44,350 nt of DNA from SIG575 sp045534165 (GTDB lineage: Bacteria > Bacillota > Clostridia > Oscillospirales > Acutalibacteraceae), in contig JAZSJD010000069.1 of the NCBI GenBank assembly GCA_045534165.1, positions 1 through 44,350 on the forward strand, given 5' to 3'. Positions 1 to 7,946 of this stretch are shown here, piece after piece (the first letter of the stretch is position 1; every line of letters begins with the position of its first letter). Both the position numbers and the translations under genes were made by a program. The notes beneath the pieces were generated by a model that was not told the DNA's origin, did not search any database, and worked only from the letters and a program-made list of their open reading frames with translations.

Positions 1-446
1 TTGAGTTCTTTAGCTCTCTTTGCAAGTTCAAATTTACCGAGTGTTGCACCGTTTTCAGCTTCAACTCTCATTTCGAGGTTTTTCTTTGTGCTTGCTGTTA
101 CAACTTCACCGAGAAGCTCTGCAAATTTTGCAGCGTGTTCAGCTTCTTCTAAAGCTGCTTTTTCCCAGTAAAGACCGATTTCGGGATAACCTTCTCTGTG
201 AGCAACTCTTGCCATTGCAAGGTACATACCAACTTCTGTGCATTCGCCCATATAGTTTGCTCTGAGATCTTCAATGATATCCATGGGAGCACCATCTGCA
301 ACGCCTACAACGTGTTCTGCTGCCCAAGCTCTTTCAGCTGCCTGCTCTACAAATTTTTCTGCAGGAACTTTGCACTGGGGGCATCTTTCGGGAGCTGCAT
401 CGCCTTCGTGAACATAACCGCATACTGAACATACAAATTTTTTCAT
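1..446 (-). CDS. Reverse rubrerythrin (NADH peroxidase type), C-terminus cut by window edge
   Basis: A non-haem iron peroxidase that reduces hydrogen peroxide in the cytoplasm of anaerobes, drawing electrons through its rubredoxin domain. The N-terminus carries the rubredoxin iron site (C6-x2-C9 and C22-x2-C25), followed by a ferritin-like helical domain with Glu-rich helices (for example ALEEAEHAAKFAELL). Rubredoxin first, diiron domain second is the 'reverse rubrerythrin' order, opposite to the rubrerythrin at 12539. The start ATG at 446 has a GGAGG just upstream. The gene lies 40 bases after perR on the same strand with no terminator between, so the two are probably co-transcribed under the Per box at 904. 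The coding region runs off the left edge of the window, so the C-terminus is not seen. The family call is secure; the exact electron donor is inferred. Confidence 0.88.
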   Translation of the reverse strand, partial: MKKFVCSVCGYVHEGDAAPERCPQCKVPAEKFVEQAAERAWAAEHVVGVADGAPMDIIEDLRANYMGECTEVGMYLAMARVAHREGYPEIGLYWEKAALEEAEHAAKFAELLGEVVTASTKKNLEMRVEAENGATLGKFELAKRAKEL

Positions 447-486
447 AATTTTTTCCTCCAAAGTTAAATTGATTTTATTTTAATTT

Positions 487-858
487 TTAATTCTGACAAT
501 TTTCACAGATACCGATGAATGTTAATATATGACTTGTAATTTTTGCTTTTGAGTGTTTTTCTGCATCGCTTTCAACTTTTTCGAACATTGGCATTTCAAT
601 GTCGTAAACTCTGTTGCATGATGTGCAATGTAGGTGGTAATGGTTCTGAGGGTTTCCGTCAAAGTGGTCTGCACCACCGTAGGATAATCTCATGATCTGT
701 CCCGTTTCTGTCAGGAGGGAAAGATTTCTGTAAACAGTTCCCATGCTGATGTTTGGCATTACCTGCCTGAGTGACCAGTAGAGTTCGTCAGCGGTGGGAT
801 GGTCTTTCCTTGAACAGAGTTCTTCAAGTAGGGCATCTCGTTGTGCGCTGTGTTTCAT
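487..858 (-). CDS. perR: Peroxide-responsive Fur-family repressor, PerR-like
   Basis: A 123-residue Fur-family metalloregulator that represses peroxide-defence genes until its metal-bound histidines are oxidised. An N-terminal winged helix includes a TVYRNLSLL recognition helix (about 41-49). Two CxxC pairs (C78/C81 and C118/C121) form the structural zinc site. Residues matching the PerR regulatory metal ligands are all present: H20, D67, H73, H75 and D86. The Asp at the D67 position favours PerR over Fur or Zur. The protein is about 20 residues shorter than Bacillus PerR because of a short N-terminus. The neighbouring reverse rubrerythrin is a classic PerR target, and a Per box lies directly upstream of this gene, which suggests autoregulation. 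Confidence 0.86.
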   Translation of the reverse strand: MKHSAQRDALLEELCSRKDHPTADELYWSLRQVMPNISMGTVYRNLSLLTETGQIMRLSYGGADHFDGNPQNHYHLHCTSCNRVYDIEMPMFEKVESDAEKHSKAKITSHILTFIGICENCQN

Positions 859-903
859 GATTCTTTCTCACCTCGCTTGTTTTAATATCAATATCGATAA
901 CTG

Positions 904-918
904 TTACTATTATTATAA
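904..918. promoter_or_regulatory. Per box (PerR operator)
   Basis: TTACTATTATTATAA matches the Bacillus Per box consensus TTATAATnATTATAA at 12 of 14 defined positions. It lies 46 bases upstream of the perR start codon, in the gap shared with the divergent lipoprotein gene. It probably controls perR and the rubrerythrin behind it. The match is read from sequence; binding is inferred. Confidence 0.7.
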
Positions 919-1026
919 CTGATTTTCACCATTTGTCAATAGCTTTTTTGAAATTTTTTGAAAAAATTTTTATATATTGAAAAATACTTTCATATATATA
1001 ATGTAAAAAGCTTTTGGAGGTATGAC

Positions 1027-2226
1027 GTGAAAAGGATATCAGCAATTGTATTATGTTTATTTGTATGTGTGCTTTGCGGGTGTGATGCAAAGAAAGAAGA
1101 GACAAAAGAAGAAGAGATACGAGCAGTATGGTTGAGTGTTTATGATATGGGAGAGTTTAAAGGCGTAAGCGAAGGAGGATTTACAGCCAAGGCAGAAAGA
1201 ATGTTCAGAGATATTGCAGAGAGAGGATTTAATCATGTTTTTTTACAGGTAAGACCTTGTTCGGATGCTTTATATAAATCAGAAATTTTCCCCTGGAGTC
1301 AATATATTTCCGGTGAACAAGGTTTATCTCCCGGTTATGACCCACTTAAAATCTTTTTGAATGTTGCCCATTCTTATAACCTGAAAATACATGCCTGGAT
1401 AAATCCATACAGAATTTCTTCAACTTCAACCGATATGAAAAATCTGTCATCAGATAACCCTGCAATAAAGATGTATAAAGAAAATCAGGGGGATATTTAT
1501 TTTGCAGAAAGAGGCATTTATTATAATCCTGCATCTTTAAAAGTTCAGAAGCTTATTCTGGACGGAGTACGTGAACTGGTAAACAACTATAATATCGATG
1601 GTATACATATAGATGATTTCTTTTATCCGACAACAGACAAGGCGATAGATGAAAAAGAATATACGGAATATTGCGATAATTCAGGGAAAAGCACTTTGGA
1701 TGATTGGAGAAGAGAACAGGTAAATGTTTTTGTTTCGGGTATGTATACATTGGCAAAATCTTTAAAAAAAGATATTATTGTCAGCATAAGCCCGTCTGCA
1801 GATATTGATGCAGATATGGACATACATTATGCTGATGTGAAATTATGGTCACGTCAGCAAGGGTTTTGCGATTGGATAATTCCCCAGGTTTATTATGGCT
1901 TTAAAAACGAAACCATGCCTTTTGAAGAAACAGTTGAGGCCTGGGGTGAAATAGTTACCCACAAAAATATAAAACTTATTATAGGTATGTCTGCATATAA
2001 ATGCGGAGAAGAAGATTATTATGCAGGAAGCGGAAAAAATGAGTGGGCGAAAAATAATGATATACTTTCAAGACAACTTGAAGTCATAAGACAAAAAGAA
2101 TGTGATGGCTTTTCTTTATTTTCTTATAACAGTTTGGCTGTTCCGAATTATGTTATGGAAGAGGAATGGAAAAATTTTGAGGAAGAAATGAATAAAATCA
2201 TTTCTTCCTCAAAAGAGCAGATTTAA
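1027..2226 (+). CDS. Family 10-like glycosylhydrolase lipoprotein (GHL10/DUF187, YngK type)
   Basis: A predicted surface lipoprotein with a GHL10-type TIM barrel, a family thought to act on peptidoglycan or other glycans. The start chosen is the GTG at 1027, six bases after a GGAGG; it gives 399 residues beginning with a hydrophobic signal and a lipobox ending in Cys (VLCGC). An ATG further upstream at 958 has no ribosome site and would put a charged extension before the signal. The mature protein contains EEIRAVWLSV, LQVRPCSDA, KIHAWINPYR and GIHIDDFFYP, all typical of the family; the two Asp of HIDD are likely catalytic-site acids. The 3' end overlaps the convergent gene at 2198 by 29 bases. 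The precise substrate is unknown. Confidence 0.8.
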   Translation: MKRISAIVLCLFVCVLCGCDAKKEETKEEEIRAVWLSVYDMGEFKGVSEGGFTAKAERMFRDIAERGFNHVFLQVRPCSDALYKSEIFPWSQYISGEQGLSPGYDPLKIFLNVAHSYNLKIHAWINPYRISSTSTDMKNLSSDNPAIKMYKENQGDIYFAERGIYYNPASLKVQKLILDGVRELVNNYNIDGIHIDDFFYPTTDKAIDEKEYTEYCDNSGKSTLDDWRREQVNVFVSGMYTLAKSLKKDIIVSISPSADIDADMDIHYADVKLWSRQQGFCDWIIPQVYYGFKNETMPFEETVEAWGEIVTHKNIKLIIGMSAYKCGEEDYYAGSGKNEWAKNNDILSRQLEVIRQKECDGFSLFSYNSLAVPNYVMEEEWKNFEEEMNKIISSSKEQI

Positions 2227-2599
2227 TAAATTTGCTTAAATACAGTGCGGGTAAAGTTAATACGAACCATGCGGCAGAAAACAAGGGGCAAATCTGTCCT
2301 AACAAATTGAATTTCTGTTGTGAATAATCCCACACATTCAGGTGGAGTGTTCTGTTAACAATACATCCTACCACAAATTCAAGTGCAGTTATAATTACAC
2401 ATCCCACAAAACATTTAAAAAACAGATTTTTTGTTTTAAGTCTGAAATTTGCAATGTGAATCAGAAGAAATGCAACACCACCCGTAATACTCATTGTCCA
2501 ATGAGTGAAGCCACGGAAAATAATTTCAATAAGACTGTAAATAATTGCACCGACAGAAAATACTATTAAAATTTCTCTATATTTTTTCAAAAAAATCAC
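2198..2599 (-). CDS. Small membrane protein, 'putative ABC transporter permease' family (PF06541-like)
   Basis: A protein of about 130 residues with four predicted membrane segments. The signature stretches IIYSLIEIIFRG, HWTMSITGG, ALEFVVGCIVN and NLLGQICPLFSAAWF fit the clostridial family usually labelled putative ABC-transporter type IV. No ATPase lies beside it and its real function is unknown. The longest reading uses a GTG at 2599, but that codon sits in the descending arm of a terminator-like hairpin. A TTG at 2590, five bases after GGTGA, gives a protein starting MKKYREIL and is an equally good start. The gene follows the DUF2079 gene on the minus strand after 32 bases. Its 3' end overlaps the opposite-strand lipoprotein gene by 29 bases. 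Confidence 0.62.
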   Translation of the reverse strand: MIFLKKYREILIVFSVGAIIYSLIEIIFRGFTHWTMSITGGVAFLLIHIANFRLKTKNLFFKCFVGCVIITALEFVVGCIVNRTLHLNVWDYSQQKFNLLGQICPLFSAAWFVLTLPALYLSKFIKSALLRKK

Positions 2600-2621
2600 C
2601 GGGAATATTTTTCCCGGTGAT
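2595..2621 (-). terminator. Intrinsic terminator after the DUF2079 gene, overlapping the next gene's start
   Basis: A perfect 11-bp stem (ATCACCGGGAA / TTCCCGGTGAT) with a 5-base loop is followed on the minus strand by seven T. It lies 11 bases beyond the DUF2079 stop codon. Its descending arm holds the GTG start and the GGTGA ribosome site of the following small membrane protein gene. Confidence 0.8.
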
Positions 2622-2631
2622 AAGCATTTTA

Positions 2632-4395
2632 TTATGAATTTTTAGCGTAAATTTCCACAAGACCTTCTTCAACCAACACCAGACTATATTTGTTCATATC
2701 AATTTTTGTGCGGTTTTCATTTGCACTTTCATATCGTGTATCAAGAACAACGTAGTCAGTATCTTTCACACAATATTCAATTTCGTATATTTCATTTCTT
2801 TGAGAGAGATACGGAATAAAGAAAGTTGTTGAAAGAACAGAAGCATCTTCGTCAATGGTGTCAAGAGCTGCACGTATTTTAACGTAATCTTCTTTGTTTT
2901 CCGTTAATCTGTTTACATAAATAAATTTCGGGGAAATTGAGAAGATAAACATAATGATTGAAAAAACTGCTGCAGCCGGGGAAATGTATTTCTTCAGGTT
3001 TTTATCAAGTGAAGAAAGGTTTATAACTGAAAGGTAGAACAGCACTGCCATTGAACCATAGACATATTGGAAGAAAATAGAGTGTTGGTATACATATGCA
3101 GACATAAGGTTAATTAAAACCAAAGGACCGACAAGGATGAACTGTGACCATTTCTTTGAAAGTATGGGAAGGAATCCTAAGGGCAAAAGCATAAACAAGA
3201 TAAACAAAAGTTTTTCGGCAGATATGCATTGTGAGATAAAATAAGCAGGATTCTTGAAGATTGTAATAATAACGTCTGCAAGACCCAGGTTCTGGTCTGT
3301 GATAAAATTATCAAATCTGCCGGTCATTGCACCTTCGCCGAATGTTTTCAGGAAAGTAACTGCAAAAACAAAATAAGCTACTGATGAAAAGAACATTACA
3401 GCACCATGAAGTTTTTTTCTGCCGGAAAAAATAAAATAAAGGGCAATAAAAGCAATGTAAACGGCAGCATCTTCTTTGATGGAAAAAGTAAGCAACATAA
3501 AAATATACATCGGTATGTGCTTTTCTGTTTCAGCAAAATATAACATCCACAGGATAAAAGGAAGTAAAAATGCGTTTTCATGGAAGTCATACATTGTACC
3601 GCCTGCAAGGGCAGGATAAAAAGAGGCAGAAATAATAAGTAAAACAGTAACTTTGTTTGAAAGTCTGAAATGACGTGCCAGAAGATAAAGAGGAATAAGT
3701 CCGCTGCCTAAAATCAATGCCTGGCAAACCTGCAATGTTATGGGTGAAGGGAAAATAAAATATACGGGTAAAAGGAGATAATAAACAGGGGAAAGATGTA
3801 CTGCAAAGTGTGAAAGAAGCTTTTCTCTTTCACAGGTTGTCAATGGCACAAATTCTGTTTTAAGATAATAAAACATCTGAGAAAAAATTCCGAAATCAAA
3901 GTTAGGTGTTGAGAAAGTAAGGTAACGACAAACACCGATAAGACCTGTTATAAAAGTTACGGAAATAATCACCATGGCAGAAATTCCCACTGTGAATTTT
4001 TTTGACGGTTCTATTATTTGTTTTCTTCTCGCAAATCGTCTTACTGTGTAAACAACAGAAAGAAAAGCAGGAAAAAGAACAGCAATGCAATAATATTGGT
4101 TTGTGCTGAAAACAGAAATTAATCCCAGATAAATAAGAGAAGATGCAGCAAAAATCCAACCATCCACATCAACTTTTTTTATAAAAATATCAGTAAGCGA
4201 TATTAAAACATATGCCAGAATAAAAAATATAACTGAAAAGATAAAGTCGGTTTCTTTTACAGCTTCCATTGTGGTGGGAGATGAGGTGGTAATAAAAAAG
4301 TTTACTATTCCCATTATACTCCAGGCAGAAAACAATCGGATAAATAAATTCTCACGGTTTTCTTTTTGGAAAAAAGCAGATATTTTGCTTGTCAT
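2632..4395 (-). CDS. Polytopic membrane protein, DUF2079 family
   Basis: A 587-residue integral membrane protein with at least ten hydrophobic segments. The stretch around residues 150-200 (FDFGIFSQMFYYL, then LLSHFAVHLSPVYYLLLPVYF) matches the DUF2079 family, which is distantly related to GT-C glycosyltransferases that use lipid-linked sugar donors. No activity is proven for this family. A soluble tail of about 90 residues faces away from the membrane at the C-terminus. The ATG at 4395 follows an AAAGGAGGGA ribosome site. It is divergent from the biotin ligase gene at 4458 and ends in a strong terminator. Confidence 0.72.
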   Translation of the reverse strand: MTSKISAFFQKENRENLFIRLFSAWSIMGIVNFFITTSSPTTMEAVKETDFIFSVIFFILAYVLISLTDIFIKKVDVDGWIFAASSLIYLGLISVFSTNQYYCIAVLFPAFLSVVYTVRRFARRKQIIEPSKKFTVGISAMVIISVTFITGLIGVCRYLTFSTPNFDFGIFSQMFYYLKTEFVPLTTCEREKLLSHFAVHLSPVYYLLLPVYFIFPSPITLQVCQALILGSGLIPLYLLARHFRLSNKVTVLLIISASFYPALAGGTMYDFHENAFLLPFILWMLYFAETEKHIPMYIFMLLTFSIKEDAAVYIAFIALYFIFSGRKKLHGAVMFFSSVAYFVFAVTFLKTFGEGAMTGRFDNFITDQNLGLADVIITIFKNPAYFISQCISAEKLLFILFMLLPLGFLPILSKKWSQFILVGPLVLINLMSAYVYQHSIFFQYVYGSMAVLFYLSVINLSSLDKNLKKYISPAAAVFSIIMFIFSISPKFIYVNRLTENKEDYVKIRAALDTIDEDASVLSTTFFIPYLSQRNEIYEIEYCVKDTDYVVLDTRYESANENRTKIDMNKYSLVLVEEGLVEIYAKNS

Positions 4396-4457
4396 CTTAT
4401 CCCTCCTTTACATTGATAATTTTTGAAATATATGATAATATTATTCCGGTGATAAAA

Positions 4458-5180
4458 ATGGAACATAAAATTGTGTATCTTAAAGAAATTGATTCAACAA
4501 ATACTTATGCAGCAAATCTTTGCAGAAACGAAGCAGATTTGCCGCGTGCTGTTGTTGCTGAATTTCAGACAAACGGTTCAGGCAGAATGGGAAGAACATT
4601 TTATTCTCCTGAAAACGTTGGGATTTATATGACATATATTCTGGATACAAAAAATGTGGAAACACTTAATCTTATAACAACTTGTGCAGGTGTTGCTGTT
4701 GCAGAAGTAATAGAGGAAATCTGCAAAATTGAAACAGAAATCAAATGGCCAAATGATATAATAATTTCTTCAAAGAAAGTATGCGGAATTTTAACAAAAC
4801 TTATTACCGAAAAAGGAAAAATTACTTTTGCATTAATCGGAATCGGGGTAAATGTTCTCAATGAAGAAAAAGATTTTCCCGAAGATATAAAGGATATTGC
4901 AACTTCTCTCAGAATTGAAACAAATAAAGTTTTTGACAAACAAAAAATTATTGATAAAATAATTGATAATCTGAACGATATTTTCATTAATAAAAAAATA
5001 TCTGAAAAAGAAATTGTAAAAAAAGCAAAAGAAAAATCAAATATGCTCGGTAAAAAAGTTTTTGTAAAAAGCGAAAACAAAGAGTTTCTTGCAATTGATA
5101 TTTCATCAGACGGCGGACTTGTTGTGCTTGATGAAAATGAAGAAAAAATTATTCACAGTGGAGAAGTTGAACTTTTTTAA
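4458..5180 (+). CDS. birA: Biotin--[acetyl-CoA-carboxylase] ligase, catalytic domain only
   Basis: Makes biotinyl-AMP and transfers biotin to the carrier lysine of acetyl-CoA carboxylase and similar enzymes. The start is the ATG at 4458 after GGTGA, giving 240 residues; a longer upstream reading to 4389 would overlap the divergent gene's ribosome site. Family landmarks are EIDSTNTYA near the N-terminus, the biotin/ATP loop GSGRMGR (the usual form is GRGRxGR), KWPNDI, KVCGIL and IGIGVNV. The winged-helix repressor domain of bifunctional BirA is absent, so this enzyme should not act as a biotin repressor. The 3' end overlaps the convergent MATE gene by four bases. Confidence 0.9.
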   Translation: MEHKIVYLKEIDSTNTYAANLCRNEADLPRAVVAEFQTNGSGRMGRTFYSPENVGIYMTYILDTKNVETLNLITTCAGVAVAEVIEEICKIETEIKWPNDIIISSKKVCGILTKLITEKGKITFALIGIGVNVLNEEKDFPEDIKDIATSLRIETNKVFDKQKIIDKIIDNLNDIFINKKISEKEIVKKAKEKSNMLGKKVFVKSENKEFLAIDISSDGGLVVLDENEEKIIHSGEVELF

Positions 5181-6514
5181 AGTTTCTTAATCCATTTGTA
5201 TCTGTTGGTTTTTATGAATGCAACGGGACATTTTAAAATCTGGTCTGATTTTAAAGCTATGAAAACGATTTCCGGAGGGAATTTAAATACAAAGGCACAG
5301 AGTGCAGCAACAGGTAACACAAAAAGCCACATAAAAATGAAATCGTTTTTCATAATGAAAGTTGTGTCACCACCTGAAACAACAATACCTGTCAGACAAG
5401 ACATCTGATAAGAAGTGCCTATTACGGTAACACAAAGGATTAATAAAAACCTTGTTGCAAGCTGTTGTGCTTCGGGGGAAATATCATAAAAAGAAAGAAT
5501 AAGATTTTTTATACAGAAAAGGAAAATGCTTGTTAAAATTCCTATGGAAACATAAATTATCTGTAAAGTTTTGATATATGGTTTTATCTGATTTCCTTTA
5601 TTTTCTCCGATCATTTTACTTACAACAACACTTGAGGCGTTGGCACAGCCATACACAACAACGGAAATAATCTGAAAAACTGTGGATGCAATACTTCCTG
5701 CGGTTATTGAGGATTGTCCTAAGTGACCGAGAATTGCAGTCTGAAGTGCCATTGCAAAACCCCACATGGTATTTGAACATAAAACAGGAGTGCCTTTTTT
5801 CAGGTAGTCTTTGAAAAGCTCTCTGTCGATTTTTCCGAAATCAGACAGACGGAGTTTTATTTTTTTATCCTTGAATCTGATATAAATAACAACAATTATA
5901 AGTTCAACAATTCTGGAAATTGCAGTTGCAATTGCAGCACCTTTTGCACCCATCGGGGAAAAACCGAGACGACCGAAAATAAGAACATAGTTAAGGCATA
6001 TGTTTATAATCAATGTAGAAAGAGAAACATAAAAACCAATTTTAACTGTTTCCACACTTCTGAGAGCTGAAAGAAGTGTGTTTGTTATTGCAAAAACAGG
6101 ATATGTAAAACAAATTATTTTTAAATATTTAACACCCTCTGCAACAACTTGCGTTTCATTTGAAAGCAGAGATAAAATTTGCTCAGGGAAAATCAGGACA
6201 GGAATAAAGATTACAAGAGATAAAACAAAAGCTGTTTTTACAGCAATGTTTGAAATGCTTTTTATTGTCTTTATATCTTTGTTTCCCCAGGCGCGTGAAG
6301 AAAAAATAAGTGTTCCTGCACCAACGCCAATTACAATCATTTGCAAAAGAAACTGAATCTGGTTAACAAGTGCAACACCGGATAATGCTTCTTCCGAAAA
6401 TTGTCCTAACATAATGCTGTCGGCAAGGTTTACACCAAAAACGATAACATTCTGCAAAGCAATTGTAAAAGTCATTGTAAATAAGGAACGATAAAACTGC
6501 TTGTCCCGAACCAT
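5177..6514 (-). CDS. MATE-family efflux transporter
   Basis: A 445-residue transporter with twelve predicted membrane helices in two homologous halves. MATE proteins export cationic drugs or metabolites in exchange for sodium or protons. Matching stretches are the N-terminal FGVNLADSIMLGQFSEEALSG, ALVNQIQFLLQM and, at the start of the second half, GFAMALQTAILGHLGQSS. The ATG at 6514 follows GGAGGTG. The substrate cannot be told from the sequence. The last four bases overlap the end of the biotin ligase gene on the other strand, so the two transcripts must converge with no spacer. Confidence 0.88.
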   Translation of the reverse strand: MVRDKQFYRSLFTMTFTIALQNVIVFGVNLADSIMLGQFSEEALSGVALVNQIQFLLQMIVIGVGAGTLIFSSRAWGNKDIKTIKSISNIAVKTAFVLSLVIFIPVLIFPEQILSLLSNETQVVAEGVKYLKIICFTYPVFAITNTLLSALRSVETVKIGFYVSLSTLIINICLNYVLIFGRLGFSPMGAKGAAIATAISRIVELIIVVIYIRFKDKKIKLRLSDFGKIDRELFKDYLKKGTPVLCSNTMWGFAMALQTAILGHLGQSSITAGSIASTVFQIISVVVYGCANASSVVVSKMIGENKGNQIKPYIKTLQIIYVSIGILTSIFLFCIKNLILSFYDISPEAQQLATRFLLILCVTVIGTSYQMSCLTGIVVSGGDTTFIMKNDFIFMWLFVLPVAALCAFVFKFPPEIVFIALKSDQILKCPVAFIKTNRYKWIKKL

Positions 6515-6660
6515 TTCATCACCTCCACGAAATCTATAAAGAGTGTACTTTATTATAAAGAAAAAGTCAATAAAAAATAAATTATTAAAACAGTAGAAAA
6601 ATTGTATATAAATGTGGTATAATAAAATTTAAGATTTTCAATTGAAATGAGGTCATCAAT

Positions 6661-7944
6661 ATGTTGGAAAATTGTGAAAAAATAGAAATTGCCAATGGCG
6701 TTAAAGCCTGCTTTGTAAAGGCAGACCATTTTAAAACAAATGTAATGAGTGTACATCTTGTTTTGCCTGATAACGGGGATGTGGAAGCAAATGCACTTCT
6801 TTGCTATATGCTCAGAAGAAGGAGTGCAAAATATCCAACAATGACTTTGCTTAACAGACGTCTGGCAGAGCTCTACGGAGCATCTCTTGCCTGCGGAATT
6901 TCAAAAAGCGGCGACAGTCAGGATATCTGTTACAGAATAACATCTGTCAGCGACAGATTTGCTTTGTCTGATGAAGGCATCTCAAAGGATTGTACAGAAC
7001 TTCTTCTTGATATTTTATTCCAACCTAAGTTAGAAGACGGACATTTCTGTGAGGAAGACATAGAACTGGAAAAAAGGCTTCTCATTGAGAAGATTGACGG
7101 AGAATTCAGTGAAAAAAGAATTTATGCCCGGGACAGACTTATTGAAGAAATGTTCAAAGGTAAATCTTATGGCGTGGGCAGATTCGGCAGACGTGATGAA
7201 ATAAAAAATGTTACAGATGAACGTCTTCTGAAAGCCTGGAAATCATATCTTGAAAATGCGATAATACAATTTAACTTTGTGGGAGAAACTGACGAAAGCG
7301 TGGTGGACCTTCTTAAAGAAAAGTTTTCAGCAATAGACAGAACAAAAGTGGTTGAAATTGAAACAGAATTTGAACCTGTTGCCAAAGAAGTGAAAAAAGT
7401 TGATGAAAAACTTGCTGTAAAACAGGGCAAGCTTGTAATGGGATTCAGAGCAGGCACAACAGAAGCGAAAGATAACTTCTTCCCGGTACGTGTTATGATA
7501 GATATGTTTGGCGGTGGTCCTTACTCAAAATTATTTATGAACGTCAGGGAAAAATTGAGTCTGTGTTATTACTGCTCGGCTCGTCTTATAAGAGACAAGG
7601 GTATTGTTCTTGTTCAAAGTGGTATTGAAGACGAAAATGAGCAAAAAGCAACTGATGCAATTCTTGCAGAGCTTGACAATATGAAAAACGGCAGATTTAC
7701 AGAGGAAGATATAGAAAATTCAAAGAAAGGTCTTACAGATGCATATCTTTCTGTGGGTGATACACCGGAAAGTATCGATGCGTGGATTGGTGCAAGACCT
7801 CTTGAAGATATAATTGAGTTACCACAGTATTTTGCAGAACAGGTTAATCTGGTAACAGCGGAAGAAATTCGTAAAGCGGCAGAAAAAATCACACTTGATA
7901 CAATTTATATGTTATCAGGTGACGGTAGCGTTTCGGAGGAATAA
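6661..7944 (+). CDS. M16-family peptidase-like protein without zinc motif (YmfF/YfmF type)
   Basis: A 427-residue insulinase-fold protein, first gene of a four-gene operon. It lacks the HxxEH zinc-binding motif: the expected place reads ALLCYMLRRRSAKYP. The rest of the fold, including the middle RxxxxYG segment (RRLAELYGASL) and a second domain with GGGPYSKLFMNVREKLSLCYY, is intact. This is the normal state of YmfF-type partners, which pair with an active M16 subunit such as the next gene. In Bacillus subtilis, the ymfF/ymfH pair has been linked to 5-aminopentanol modification of elongation factor P. The ATG at 6661 has a GAGGT site upstream, and a TGG-TATAAT extended -10 element at 6615-6623 could serve as promoter. 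Confidence 0.8.
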   Translation: MLENCEKIEIANGVKACFVKADHFKTNVMSVHLVLPDNGDVEANALLCYMLRRRSAKYPTMTLLNRRLAELYGASLACGISKSGDSQDICYRITSVSDRFALSDEGISKDCTELLLDILFQPKLEDGHFCEEDIELEKRLLIEKIDGEFSEKRIYARDRLIEEMFKGKSYGVGRFGRRDEIKNVTDERLLKAWKSYLENAIIQFNFVGETDESVVDLLKEKFSAIDRTKVVEIETEFEPVAKEVKKVDEKLAVKQGKLVMGFRAGTTEAKDNFFPVRVMIDMFGGGPYSKLFMNVREKLSLCYYCSARLIRDKGIVLVQSGIEDENEQKATDAILAELDNMKNGRFTEEDIENSKKGLTDAYLSVGDTPESIDAWIGARPLEDIIELPQYFAEQVNLVTAEEIRKAAEKITLDTIYMLSGDGSVSEE

Positions 7945-7946
7945 TT

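Noticed and set aside
20..428. Plus-strand open frames at the left edge
   Set aside because: They are the complement of the reverse rubrerythrin gene, whose rubredoxin motif and ribosome site are clear.
4625..5080. 151-codon open frame opposite birA
   Set aside because: It lies wholly inside birA on the other strand, has no ribosome site, and its Ser/Ile/Phe-rich composition is that of antisense of an A-rich gene.
6661..7944. YmfF-type M16 protein as a newly inactivated peptidase
   Set aside because: Loss of HxxEH in this subunit is normal for the family, whose partner carries the zinc site, so it is not a novelty.
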